Positions 11,364 through 22,035 of a stretch of DNA of 64,000 nucleotides are shown here, piece after piece. Below the pieces are notes generated by a model, which worked only from the letters and a program-made list of their open reading frames with translations, did not search any database and was not told where the DNA came from. Source of the stretch: Ipomoea triloba (taxonomy: Eukaryota; Streptophyta; Magnoliopsida; Solanales; Convolvulaceae). A program made the translations under genes and the position numbers. The stretch's first letter is position 1; each line of letters opens with the position of its first letter. Location of the stretch: positions 23,577,362 to 23,641,361 of the forward strand of contig NC_044917.1 of NCBI RefSeq assembly GCF_003576645.1, written 5' to 3'.

Positions 11364-12419
11364 TTAACATAATAGATTTTAAATCGAGGCTACAAAATTT
11401 AATATTATTATTTCATTTATTCAAGTATAGTAATCACCATTTTTTAACTAATAAGTGTGAATTAGTATTGTGCAATTAATGATAAAGATTAGTAATAATT
11501 GGAATAAAAAATAAATGATACAATGACCATGTTTAGCTTCCAATGCACCACTTTTTATAAAATGTAGAATTGGAATGATAAAACGAACAATTGGAATGAA
11601 TAATTGAGGATTTATTCAAGTATAGTAACCACCATTTTTACCGAATTACATGAGCATCCGTAAATGGGGAAGATCAAGATTGCAAATTCTACAATATATA
11701 GATGAGCATCCGTAGATTGCTAGTTATTTTGCACAGTACAACTAAAAAGATGGATAGTTAAATAAGGTATTATCATTCAAAATCTTGTAATACAGAGTTA
11801 CAATACAATGTTTTTCCATTAGAAATTACCAATCAAAGTAATGTGATTAAAATATAATATTATAGAAAACATTTGATTGTTCACTACAATCACTCTGAAA
11901 ATTGTAATTTTACATACGTGATACGCCCATGGCAAAATTGGCCTAGCTACTTGAAACCTTATCAGCAAAAATTAAAGCATATTGAGCTTTTAAAATCAAA
12001 CTAAATCACAGTACTACAAAATACTCTATGGAATGCAGACTACACCATAAGGATCTCCAACATGCAGAATGAATGAACTAAAAATTAAATCATACCGCAT
12101 ACCATAACAATTCTACGCGTGTTAAAGTTCGATATTCGACTTCGTAGAATTACAAATTATAGATCTCTAACTAATAGTGAGAGCAAAGATATTGGTACGT
12201 TGTGAGAGAAAAGTCATTTCTCATCATTATATAGTGGAGGATAAACATAATATGGAAGATTTTTCAAAAGGAAAGTATAATTAATTTTAATTTTATGTAA
12301 ATATAGATGATTGACATGTAAAAATTTTACTACAATATTATATAATTTTTTCATTCTAATATAGTTAATTACATGTCAATTATATAGATATATATAGATA
12401 TATAGATATAGATATAGAT

Positions 12420-12780
12420 TATCATATCACTAATCACCCATCACCAATTAATTAATTAATATCAATATCAATCAATATAAATATTAATATATAACAATAT
12501 TACCATATCACTAATCACCAATCACCAATTAATTAATTAATATATAACAATATTACCATATCACTAATCACCAATCACCAATTAATTATTCTTTTTTAAA
12601 ATAATCACCAATTAATTAATAAATATTAGTATATATTAATATATTAATATTAAGAATAATATCATATACCATATTATCAATTATCAATTATATATCACCA
12701 ATCACCCATCACCCATTAATATTAACAATATTACCATATTATCATTATCATATTACCATAATAATATTATAGGATGGATA
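12420..12780. repeat. AT-rich tandem array in Helitron 1
   Basis: Repeated modules containing CCATATCACTAATCACCAAT followed by CACCAATTAATTAATTAAT and ATATAACAATATTA, period roughly 55-65 bp, three to four copies with drift. It is close to the Helitron 5' end and has no coding content. Confidence 0.7.
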
Positions 12781-12893
12781 ATTAATAAAATAATAAAATA
12801 ATAAATAAATAAAATAAATGATTTTACCAAAATATCCCTAAGTTTTGGGGGGAAAATTTGGGAGGAGGAAATTGTTTTTATATATAGTATAGA

Positions 12894-13060
12894 TAAGGAG
12901 ATGAATCTGTAGATAATAAGTAATTAGAGCCTAAGTGTTGTAAGGCTATTGCCTCTTGTAGCATGTATGGTCACGTTGGGACCAAAAACTTTGTAAGGCT
13001 ATGCCTTTGTTGCTAATGATCAATAAAGATCTTCTTTTCTTAAAATTAAAAAAAAAAAAA
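12894..13060 (+). mobile_element. LINE-like 3' fragment, right half with poly(A)
   Basis: Sequence resuming after the Helitron, with CAATAAAGATCTTC (a polyadenylation signal, AATAAA) at about 13022 and then an A-rich tail from 13048. Together with 7590-8121 it looks like the 3' end of a retrotransposed transcript interrupted by the Helitron. Confidence 0.35.
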
Positions 13061-13976
13061 AACTTCTAAAAAAAAAAAAAAAAAAAATCAAATTGAGAAT
13101 CTTTCAATATCTTGAGATTTCTACTATAAATTTTTTTAAAGCTATTTTTTCATTTAAAAAAGAAGAAACTATTTTCCATCTTGATTTTACCTTTTATTGT
13201 TCAGAAGTAACAGTAAAATTCTTTATATGTATTGACTATTTGTTAATTAACTGACCTTGTCACAGATTAAAAAAAAAAGAATTTATTTATTAATAAAATA
13301 TTAAAAAATCAATTAAGTATGGACACATAAAGAAGTAATTGTTGAGCTGTAAAATTAAAGAAATTTAGCATTGCTCTTCTACTATTCTTTTTTGTTTTAA
13401 ATTACTCAATTTTCTTTTTAATGCAAAGGACATGTCCGTCCCACCCCGTTGACATCTCTACTCATTTTCTACACTACTTTTCTATGTATAGTATTTTGAT
13501 TACAATCTTTAAATCCAATCCTGTCGTAATATTTAATTTATCATAAATTTCTTTGCCTACTCAGTTTGTCTAAACCTTAGCTTTCATACAACCTCCAATT
13601 TAATACTTTGCTGCAGAACTATCTAAGGAGTTGCATTCACCCACCAATAAATATCTTTGAATTTTGAACCAGCCTCATAGGATCGGGTCCTCTTCATTCA
13701 CAAATCAACACAATTTTGTTGAAGCATTAATTAGGATATGTTTTGGAACAATAATATCACCCACATCTTCAATCAAGTGGATAATAAGCACGCAATAAAT
13801 ATCTAATAAGTCTTTATTATTAAGTGTGGAAACCTCCAAATATTTAATTTATTATTCAATATGGGAGCCTTCAAAGAGATATATCAACTAGGCCATGTTA
13901 TCCAATGTTGCCAACTTCCCTATACACCATTAGATTATTTATCTAAAATACTTTTGTGGATCATATTATTATCACA
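13061..13976. other. No gene recognised
   Basis: AT-rich sequence with poly(A)/poly(T) runs near 13070 and 13270. No ORF longer than chance and no element boundaries could be fixed. Confidence 0.5.
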
Positions 13977-13979
13977 TTA

Positions 13980-14622
13980 GGGTGTGTTTGGAAGCCCGGA
14001 AAATGATTTCCAGAAATCATTTTCCGGGCTTTGGGTGTTTGGCAAGCATGGGAAAACCCAGTCAACGGAAAATGATTTCCGTTGACTGGGGAAAACTAAG
14101 CCATTTTGGCGGAAAATGACTTCCGCCAAATTTGGGCGGAAGTCATTTTCCGCCACAAAGGAAAATGGGATTGATGCACAGTATTGAGAGAGGGACAGCA
14201 AAGCCATCCCTCTCTCAGTTCGGCGGACTGGTTTCCACCGGAAACCAGTCCGCCGGCTCTGGTTTCCGGCAGACTGCCTGCCGGAAACCAAAGCAGCGAT
14301 GCTGCATGTTATGTTTTTTTTTTCTTTAAATTTATTTAGTTATTTATTTATTTTATTTTTTTTCTTTCTTTAAATTTATTTAGTTATTTATTTATTTTAT
14401 TTATAATAAATATTATTAGTTTTTATATCTTTATATTTTAAATAAAATAATAAAAATATATAAATATACATTTCTACTCATTTTCCGGAAAATGAGCCAA
14501 ACACACAAAGACAGTTTTCCAGAATGCAACCAAACACTGGAAATCAAACTGTTTTCCGAAAAATGACTCATTTTCCAGAAAACATTTTCCAGAAGTCATT
14601 TTCATGCTTTCCAAACACACCC
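13980..14622. mobile_element. Multi-hairpin MITE, TTA/TAA-bounded
   Basis: Terminal inverted repeats GGGTGTGTTTGGAA (left) and TTCCAAACACACCC (right), with TTA before and TAA after. The last 120 bp mirror the first 120 bp (GGAAAATGA/TCATTTTCC motifs). Between 14000 and 14290 there is a series of separate hairpins: GTCAACGGAAAATGATTTCC with its complement, TGGCGGAAAATGACTTCCGC with its complement, and GACTGGTTTCC...GGAAACCAGTC. ORFs here are palindrome artefacts. PIF/Harbinger-like by target site, but the flanking trinucleotides are not identical. Confidence 0.75.
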
Positions 14623-14862
14623 TAATATATTTATAATTCGCCACTATTTTCATTATATTCCTACAATTTCAAATCACTTTAAGAAATGCAGTTAGTCTTA
14701 ACAGGTTTTTTTCAGAGACAATTAAAAAATGACGTGTCATTTTTATATTATTTTCTTTTTTTTTTTTTAAATAAAAACTAATGTGTTTTGCAATGCTTGC
14801 AAGTTTTGTCAGCATTGCAAAAGTGAAAAATGCAACAGTAGAGAAATGCCATGCATTTTGTT

Positions 14863-14968
14863 GTTGTAATAACAACAACAACAATAACAACAATAATAAT
14901 AACATTAACAATAACATTAACAATAACAACAACAACAATAACAATAACAATAACAAATAACAAATAAC

Positions 14969-15026
<58 letters not shown>

Positions 15027-15028
15027 TA
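14863..15028. repeat. AAC/AAT to ATT microsatellite
   Basis: Interrupted AAC and AAT trinucleotides changing at about 15001 into (TTA)n, so the tract is self-complementary around that point. The 131-residue poly-Leu/Asn ORF across it is an artefact. Confidence 0.95.
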
Positions 15029-15313
15029 AAATAATGGGTGGTTAAAGTCTCTTTGCCTCTCCATCTTGTATTTGTTTTTCCTTGAAGTTGCTAGCTATAT
15101 GGTAGCACAACTTAAAAGTTTCATCTTAAAAAAATGATAATCTTAGTTATAATAGTAACACGGTTGAGAGTTGCGAAAACATTCTTTCATTTTTTCTAGA
15201 TCTGAAAAAAGGTGATACACAAAGAGATATTTCATCTCTCTACAGCAACGTCAAGATAATGAGGAGGTGACAATCGTAAGCTATGAATGTGCTATATCCA
15301 AATTTGCTGTCTA

Positions 15314-15316
<3 letters not shown>

Positions 15317-15359
<43 letters not shown>
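15317..15359. repeat. (TA)n microsatellite
   Basis: About 21 uninterrupted TA dinucleotides. Confidence 0.98.
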
Positions 15360-15361
<2 letters not shown>

Positions 15362-15559
15362 CTATTAATAAATATCATGCATGCCAAATAAACAATAGAA
15401 TTATAATGTGACATTCAACCCGTAATCTTGGTAAAAAAAAGATAAAAAGGGAGTAAATTGCATGATTAAAGTTTGTTAGCATAGATGCTGTTTTGATATA
15501 TTAATGATAAATAAAAGAAAAAACAAAATTGCCACTTCATTATTGGTCAAAGAACATAC

Positions 15560-15866
15560 AACTAACAAGGCAACAACTCCTGTTTTGTCCAAACTCCAAA
15601 AATTAGTTGTAGCACATTTGTTTTTCTATTTTTTTTTTTTTGGGTTTTTGGTTTTAGTTTTTATTTTGTTTTGTTTATTGCTTTGTTTTTTTTTTTTTTT
15701 GGTGTGCACTACGCAAAATTGAGAAGGCAAATAAGGCAACAACTCCTGTTTTGTCCAAACTCCAAAATTAGTTGTAGCACATTTAATTTGTGGGCTTTTC
15801 GTTTTTTTTTTTTTTTTGGTTTTTTTTTTTGGGGTGCACTAGGCAAAATTGAGAAGGCAAATAATA
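15560..15866 (+). repeat. Tandem duplication of ~160 bp
   Basis: AAGGCAACAACTCCTGTTTTG through GTGCACTACGCAAAATTGAG (about 15567-15725) is repeated at about 15732-15860, separated only by length changes in T-rich tracts. Confidence 0.8.
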
Positions 15867-16117
15867 AGTTACTCCTATTAGAAGTCAGCCTTACAATCTT
15901 GTAATTATAAGGTCAATAACTCAACCAATTTGGCTAATATTATCCTTAAACTGTGTTTGACACACCATAAGCTATCTTAAACTGAAAGCTTAAAAGTTAG
16001 TAGCTACTAACTTATTTTGAAATTTTATTTAAGGGATAGTGTTTCAAAATAAGCTATTATTTTAAGTTTTTTAATGTTTTATCAAGCTGAATTTATAGCT
16101 TATTTGTAAGGTAAACA

Positions 16118-16432
16118 GTTTTGTGAGACCGTCTCATGGATCAAAATGTAAAAAATTACATTTTCAAATTAATCAAAATTCTAATAGCTTGCAACTTGGT
16201 ATAGTAGTCTAGTAGATGGTGTCATTCTTGTATATTAATAAAGAGATAAATTAATAAAGTATTCATTAATCAAAATTTATAGCTTATTTTATATAATATA
16301 TACTTCTTTGTAGATCAAAATGTAAAAGTATTCATTAATCAAAATTCTAATAGCTTATTTAACTAAAGATTTATACAAAGTTGACCCGACCCGTCTTACG
16401 GAGTCTCACACAAGTGTGACCAAAGAATAAAT
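16118..16432. mobile_element. TGTGAGAC-type MITE, copy 1
   Basis: Left end TTTTGTGAGACCGTCTCATG, right end CGTCTTACGGAGTCTCACAC followed by AAGTGTGACC, an inverted pair sharing the GTGTGAGAC core with the MULE-like element at 54998. The interior is AT-rich with repeated CAAAATGTAAAA motifs. Non-coding. Confidence 0.5.
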
Positions 16433-16436
16433 TAAC

Positions 16437-16942
16437 GGGTCACACTTGTGTGAGACTGGCTCATGGATCCTTATTTGCGAGACGAGTCGTGTCGGGTAAA
16501 ACCAACATGCAAATGCCATACTTATATGCTCAAATGTAATAGTGTAATACTAATCAGGAATAATTTTTTTTTTTCATTTATAAAGTAAAATGTAATATTT
16601 TTGAAAACAAATATATAGTAATAATTTTGCATTTTGATGTAAAAGTATTATATTTTCCATCAAAAAGTATTACATTTTTCATAATAAGTAATGTTCCCTT
16701 ATAAGAAAGAATATAATGTTCCCCTCACATTTTGAGGAAAAATGTAATAGTTTTAAATCGAAATGTAAAAGTATTACATTTTCTATTAAAAGTATTACAT
16801 TTGTCATTATAAGTAACAAAAATTTTATTCCTGATTAGTATTACATTTGAGCATATAAGTATGACATTTGTGCGTATAAGTATCACATGTTCACATTGGC
16901 TCTACCTGTCTCACGGTGAGACAGTTTCACACAAATTTTTTC
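16437..16942. mobile_element. TGTGAGAC-type MITE, copy 2
   Basis: Left end CACTTGTGTGAGACTGGCTC; right end GTGAGACAGTTTCACACAA. An inner inverted pair (ATACTTATATGCTCAAATGT at 16519 and ACATTTGAGCATATAAGTAT at about 16843) confirms a foldback structure. It contains many AAAAGTATTACATTTT motifs in both orientations. Non-coding. Confidence 0.65.
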
Positions 16943-17147
16943 TTAATTTAAGATATTAGAATTTTTATTAATGAATCGTATAATAGATAGTGTCGTCGTT
17001 CTGGTATATTAATTAAAATAAAAAGAAAAAGAAAAAATTTAAAAGACAGAAACTTATTTTGTAAGCTACTTCAAATAGGACTTCTTAATAAATTATTATT
17101 TTAAATTATCCATGTTTTACCAAACATATATAACTTATAGCTTATAC

Positions 17148-17390
17148 TATACGGCGTCGGTTCATTGCCGAACCGACACCGTAATGCTATTTAAAAAATA
17201 AATAAAATAAATTAAAATATAAACGACGTCGGTTCGTAATACTTTTTAATTGGATACGACGTCGATTTTTTGCGAAAACCGACGTCGTATCCCTATTTAA
17301 AAAATTCTAAACATAAGTAATTTTTTGACGTCGGTTTTTTAAAAAATCGACGTCATTTAGACGACGTTAAATGCATTTCCTGTAGTAGTG
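17148..17390. mobile_element. CACTA-like terminal region, GACGTCGGTT repeats
   Basis: At least five copies of GACGTCGGTT/AACCGACGTC-type motifs in both orientations, as in the subterminal repeats of plant CACTA (En/Spm) transposons. The right end, reverse complemented, begins CACTACTACAGGAAATGC, a CACTA terminus. The other end is not clearly recognisable, so this may be a short internally deleted element or one terminus only. Confidence 0.6.
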
Positions 17391-17535
17391 ATAATCTTAG
17401 CTGTAGCATTTTGATTCCTACAAAACATATTTGATTCGCCAATTTCTCTTATCCAATGAAAAAACTAACTAAAAGCAAAACCGGAAGATGAGAGGGTTTT
17501 TCAAATGTTAATTGGAAGATTATCTAGTCTGGCTG

Positions 17536-17538
<3 letters not shown>

Positions 17539-17579
<41 letters not shown>

Positions 17580-17783
17580 TGCGCTGTCCGGTTGGTCCAA
17601 AGCCATTTGGCATTACCTGAAGACTGTCGGTAATTATTTGATTCCTTCGTTACTCACCACAAGCCCACAACTACATTCAACAACATGACAAGCTAAGGAT
17701 AAACAAATCCTCGGATTTCGGAGTTTGGTAAACTCGCAGCAGTGTGAAACATATGACAAACAGCAGCCATGAGGCTGTTGTTT

Positions 17784-17829
<46 letters not shown>
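17539..17829. repeat. Two (TA)n tracts
   Basis: Pure TA repeats at 17539-17578 and 17784-17829 (one C interruption) separated by about 200 bp of unremarkable sequence. The second borders a TIR element directly. Confidence 0.9.
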
Positions 17830-17832
<3 letters not shown>

Positions 17833-18820
17833 TAGTGATCAAATGAGTCCATCTTTTCCCATGAGTTTGTGTGGACAATCTAGATCCATTGATCTTTGAA
17901 TTATTTATGGTTAAAATTTAAAGGTATTATTTTAAAAACATTTTTACTGCTGTAATTCCAAGGGTTAATTTGTAATTTTGGAATGATTATTAATTTGGAT
18001 TAAATTAATTTAATTATATGTGATTTGCATGTTTTTAGGAATATATCATGCGTTAATTATGGATTTCGAATTTCATAATGGGATTCTGAATTGTGCATCG
18101 TGAGGTTTTTATGTGTGCATCCCCATAGTAGTTTCCAATTATGAGGAGATTTTTTATGGGATTCTGAATTGTGCATCGTGGGTTTTTATCTATGCATCTC
18201 CATGGTAATTGCCAATTATGTATTTTTTTTTTGTGAATTTTTTTATGGGATTCTAAACTGTGCATCATGGGGTTTTATATGTGCATCTCCATGGTAGTTG
18301 CCAAATATATAGAGTTTTTTTGTTATGGGATTATAAACTGTGCATGGTTGGTTTTTTTGTGTGCATCTCCATCGTAGTTGCCAATTATGTAGATTTTTTT
18401 TTTGCGAATTTTTTATGGGATTCTGAACTGTGCATCGAGGATTTTTATGTGTGCATCTCCGTGGTAGTTGTCAATTATGTAGAGTTTTTTTATGGGATTC
18501 TGAACTGTGCACCGTGGGTTTTTATGTGTGCATCTCCGTAGTAGTTGTCAAACCTGAGTGTGCAACCAGCCCTATGAATAGAAGAAAAGAATAAAAACAA
18601 AATAAAACGTAAATAAACCCCTACAAATCAGCTGTGCAATAACCCCAAAATCTCCAAAATATTCAATTCAAATAAACATTATCCAATTAACCAGCCAAAA
18701 AAAAAAGGGAATAATATTAAAAACAAATGTTTAATAAACACCACTAATCATATGCATTGAAAGGTCCAAAATTGTCCACACGGACTTATATAAGAATATG
18801 GACTCATTTGATCACTAGTC
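17830..18820. mobile_element. TIR element carrying a minisatellite, inserted in (TA)n
   Basis: The left terminus GACTAGTGATCAAATGAGTC and right terminus GACTCATTTGATCACTAGTC are perfectly complementary over 20 bp. A further GTGTGGACAAT/ATTGTCCACAC match extends the inverted repeat to about 50 bp. TA tracts lie immediately on both sides, so the target was TA. The interior holds a six-copy minisatellite (18048-18545). No transposase is present. Stowaway/mariner-like by target preference; class uncertain. Confidence 0.8.
18048..18545 (+). repeat. Minisatellite, ~75-90 bp unit, six copies
   Basis: Unit anchored by TATGGGATTCTGAACTGTGC, ATCGTGGGTTTTTATGTGTG and CATCTCCATGGTAGTTGCC; copies begin near 18076, 18157, 18244, 18334, 18414 and 18490. 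Length differences come from T runs. ORFs through it on both strands only reflect the repeat. Confidence 0.9.
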
Positions 18821-18838
18821 TATATATATATATATATT

Positions 18839-19470
18839 ATAAAGCAGAGGAGGGGACAACCGTCTCCACCTCTGCGATTGAATTGTGGCGCGTAAATGTC
18901 ATGCGAGCCTACGTATTTCTCTTTATTTTGTCTTCCATCCTCTTTAATCATGTTTCTCTCATTTCTCCTCTTTTTCTCCAACTTTAATCTCCAATTTTAA
19001 AGATGTCCTAAGAATTAATACTCCACCAAATCACTAGAACCAAGTCTTAAAGTGAAGCTTTTCATTCACTAAACTAACCTCTAAGGGTTAATGCTTTATT
19101 TATTGATATGATGCTAATAATGCTTTATATATTCTTTAATATTAAAAATTATAAAAGTACATACATTTCTTAAAAACAAAGTAATACTTTTGATTGTTCA
19201 ATTTTTATGAAAATTTTTTGTCTTTCAATTATATTTGTTGTCGCTTTTCAATTTTTCATTCTTTAGATATTTGTGAAGTGACTAGTTTTGCCACTGGATT
19301 CTATTAGAGTTGGGTATAAAATGTCACTTCGTACTGTTCGTAATTAATTGAAGAAAAAATATTTTATCCATAATTGAGGACTAATAATTTTATTTTTATA
19401 TAATTTTAGAACAAAAAATGTTATTTTTTTTGTTTAAAAATAATTATTATTTATACAATTTAAATAAATA
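18839..19470. other. No gene recognised
   Basis: Starts with an imperfect hairpin (GCAGAGGAGGGGACAACCG / TCTCCACCTCTGC, about 18844-18874), then AT-rich sequence without ORFs. Confidence 0.5.
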
Positions 19471-19474
19471 AACT

Positions 19475-19880
19475 AAGAGTTAATTTCATTTTTAGTCTTA
19501 GATTTATAGGTGACAATCCACTTTTAGTTCTTTTTTATTAGAACATCCATTTTTGGTCCTACTATTATTGTGACATGACCATTTTTTTTCTTTTATTAAC
19601 AAATCAGTTTAAATATCGTTAAATACAAGGACATTTTCGTTTTTCAATTATGAATGTTTTCAAAAAAAAAAAAATAAACATAAAAAATATACCGGTTCAA
19701 CATACTTTGTATAAAAAAGATTGAAATATCTTTGTATTTAACGATATTTCAACGATTTTATTACTGAATGACTAAATTTGACCATGTCAGAATAATATTA
19801 GGACCAAATAAGAATATTTTAATAAAAAAAAAGATTAAAAGTGAATTGTTACCTATAAATTTAGAATCATAAATGGCACG
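19475..19880. mobile_element. Foldback MITE
   Basis: The left arm (TAATTTCATTTTTAGTCTTA, then ATTTATAGGTGACAATCCAC) is inverted in the right arm (AGTGAATTGTTACCTATAAA, then TTTAGAATCATAAATGGC). ATTTTGTTAAATACAAGG-type motifs also pair internally. Long TIRs of about 190 bp, no coding capacity. Confidence 0.65.
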
Positions 19881-20087
19881 CAAGAGTTGATGAATAGTGT
19901 TATGTATTATACTTTTTTTTTTTTTGAAAGCTTTTATGTATTATACTTTGAGTTGACGAATGTCGCCGCCAAACTGGACTGTACAACTACTGTTATATTT
20001 GTAGATGCTATGAATCTTTACTCCGTCAACACGTCTTAATCATACTTTATTTCCAAATCCAAATTGGCAACCATATATATAAAAATT

Positions 20088-20500
20088 AGGGACAAGGGTT
20101 AGTAGAACTTCCAATTATACATTAAAGTTTAATTAAATTTTTGAATTAATTTATTTAATTAAACTCTGATCTTAAACTTGTTAAATTTGTACAATTAATT
20201 AATTTAACATATAGTAATATATTACAGTACTTCTAAATCATTTGCCACACATAAAATTCCATTTAGATTAATTTTTTAAAAATAGTTTTTAAAAATTAAT
20301 TAATTTACTAATTTTTAAATAGAATTTCACCTAAGTTGTCATGTAAGCAAAGTTGATAGGTTATCTTTTAGTAACCTATTAAATATGTTAATTGCACAAA
20401 TTTAACAAGTTTAAGGGTGTAGAAATGTTTTTTTAATAGTTCGATGGTTTAATTGAACTTTGGTATATAATTGAAGAGTCTATTTAATCCTTATTTCTAA
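20088..20500. mobile_element. Foldback MITE
   Basis: Left arm AGGGACAAGGGTTAGTAGAA, then TCCAATTATACATTAAAGTT; right arm AACTTTGGTATATAATTGAA, then GAGTCTATTTAATCCTTATT. The arms are inverted over about 200 bp, including AAACTTGTTAAATTTGTGCA-like motifs near the centre. Non-coding. Confidence 0.7.
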
Positions 20501-20675
20501 TAAAATATAACTTTAATATTCCTTAGTAGTTTGTGAACTATTACACACCTTCTCGAGTTTGATTATTGCCAATACTTTTTTGGTTAAATCCGTCACATAA
20601 AGTCTTTCTGGTAATGTTTACCTCTTATATGTGATTTGCGGACTATTACACAGGAGCGAAGTTTACACAATATAC

Positions 20676-21150
20676 AATCGTTATATCTTGGACCATGATC
20701 CACAGCACTGTGGACCCTTGTCCAATATACAGAATTTGACTTCATAAAGTACAAAGTTTATGTTCATAATGCATATAATTATATAGCTGAGGACACATAA
20801 ACACTTAACATAATATACACCCACATTATGAAATTGAAGTTCATAATGTACAAAATTATATAGATGAAGACACATAAATTAATAACATAATACACACGTT
20901 CTGTATGTACTTATTTCAAAATATCATGTTTATGTGTATATGTATTATGTTAAGTGTTTATGCGTATGTGTATTATGTTAAGTGTTTATGTGTATGTGTA
21001 TTATGTGAAGTGTTTATGTGTTTTGAGCTATATAATTTTTTTGTGCATTATGAACATAAATTCTGTACTTTATGAAATTAAATTCTGTATATTAAACCAA
21101 GTTCTGAAAATATAAATTGTCCACAACATACACATTTGATTACGGGCTAT
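20676..21150. mobile_element. GGACC-palindrome element with tandem repeats
   Basis: Begins CAATCGTTATATCTTGGACC, then ATGATCCACAGCACTGTGGA. The start CAATCGTTATA matches that of the 54144-54877 element. The body contains TGTGTATTATGTTAAGTGTT-type repeats in both orientations. The right end is not certain. A 64-aa ORF is repeat-derived. Confidence 0.45.
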
Positions 21151-21412
21151 GGATATCCCTCATCACCAAAAAACAGGGTCAATAATGCTAAATATACACA
21201 AAATTTTATATATTCAATTATTCATGTAGATTATTTTAATTATTTTATAGTGAAATCTGTCTATATGTACAAATTTTTACAATCGTGGTGAATAACATCA
21301 AAATCATAGGGCAAATAACATCAAAATCATCATAAGGCTATTAGTAGTGGCGATTTTCATAATTGCTGCAACATTTTGCTATAACTGCCACTACATAAAT
21401 TCTCTATGGCTC

Positions 21413-22035
21413 TGTTTGGTAGAGTTTATAGTTTATTTTAAGCTAGTAATAAGCTATAATCTCTGTTTGGTAATGTTTCTAAAATAAACTAGTAGTTTAA
21501 AATAAGAGTATTTTTGAACGTTATCTAAGGTAGCGTTTCAAAATAAGCTAGTAGCTTCCTAATTTTCTTTTCCATCTTTAATCTTATTATTTTAAAGAAA
21601 TGACATCATTACCCTTCCCAATTAAAACCTTTTTGGCTAAACCTTTAATTTTTGGCTTTTTCTCTTCAATATATTTGGTTGTAATTTCAATTTGACATTT
21701 GTGTTTAAACATTGATTTTTGTATGAACTAATCTTATGAATTATAAACATTTTGTTTTACTTTATATTTTTTCAAATATATGTTCTTACTTTAATTTATA
21801 TTTTATTAAAATATATTGATTTTACTATTTTATATTTTAATATATAAACAAATCTATTTAAATCTAAAATTATTTAAATTGTATAAAGATATCCTTTTTA
21901 GTCTTTTTTACGTTTATCAGCTTATCAAAAAGTTAATTTTACCAAACTCTTTTAAGCTACCTTAATAGCTCTTTAGATTTCAGCTTCGAGCTTTTCAGCT
22001 ACCTTTTCAGTTAAGTTTGCCAAACATAACTTATA
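21413..22035. mobile_element. TIR element (TTTGGTA...AGCTT family)
   Basis: Left end CTCTGTTTGGTAGAGTTTAT; right end TTCAGTTAAGTTTGCCAAAC, then ATAACTTA; both arms are rich in AAGCT/AGCTT. This is a common plant non-autonomous type. AT-rich interior without ORFs. Boundaries approximate. Confidence 0.5.

Larger units (their letters stand above)
8123..12893 (-). mobile_element. Non-autonomous Helitron 1 (4.77 kb)
   Basis: On the minus strand it begins TCTATACTATATATAAAA (from 12893) and ends with hairpin CCGTGCAACGCACGG followed by GCGAAAATACTAG (ending at 8123). That is a canonical 5' TC, a subterminal hairpin about 10 nt before the end, and a CTRR terminus. The flanking bases are A (5') and T (3') on that strand, so it sits in an AT dinucleotide without target duplication, as Helitrons do. 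No Rep/helicase ORF is visible. The body is AT-rich, contains a nested SINE (10855-11010), and has remnants of further Helitron 5' ends near 9076 and 10010, suggesting nested or tandem Helitron history. Confidence 0.85.
15945..17145. mobile_element. TIR element (TTTGG-AGCTTA family) with nested MITEs
   Basis: The left arm has AAACTGTGTTTGACACACCATAAGC and AGCTT-rich motifs; the right arm, ending near 17140, has CCATGTTTTACCAAACATATATAAC and AAGCTACTTC. These arms are roughly inverted and resemble the 21413-22035 element. Two TGTGTGAGAC elements appear nested between them. Boundaries are approximate. Confidence 0.4.

Noticed and set aside
14669..15064. 131-residue minus-strand ORF
   Set aside because: Translation of trinucleotide microsatellites (poly Asn, Ile, Leu); no gene features.
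18048..18545. Possible CRISPR-like array
   Set aside because: Repeats are contiguous with no unique spacers, in a plant nuclear setting; it is a minisatellite within a TIR element.
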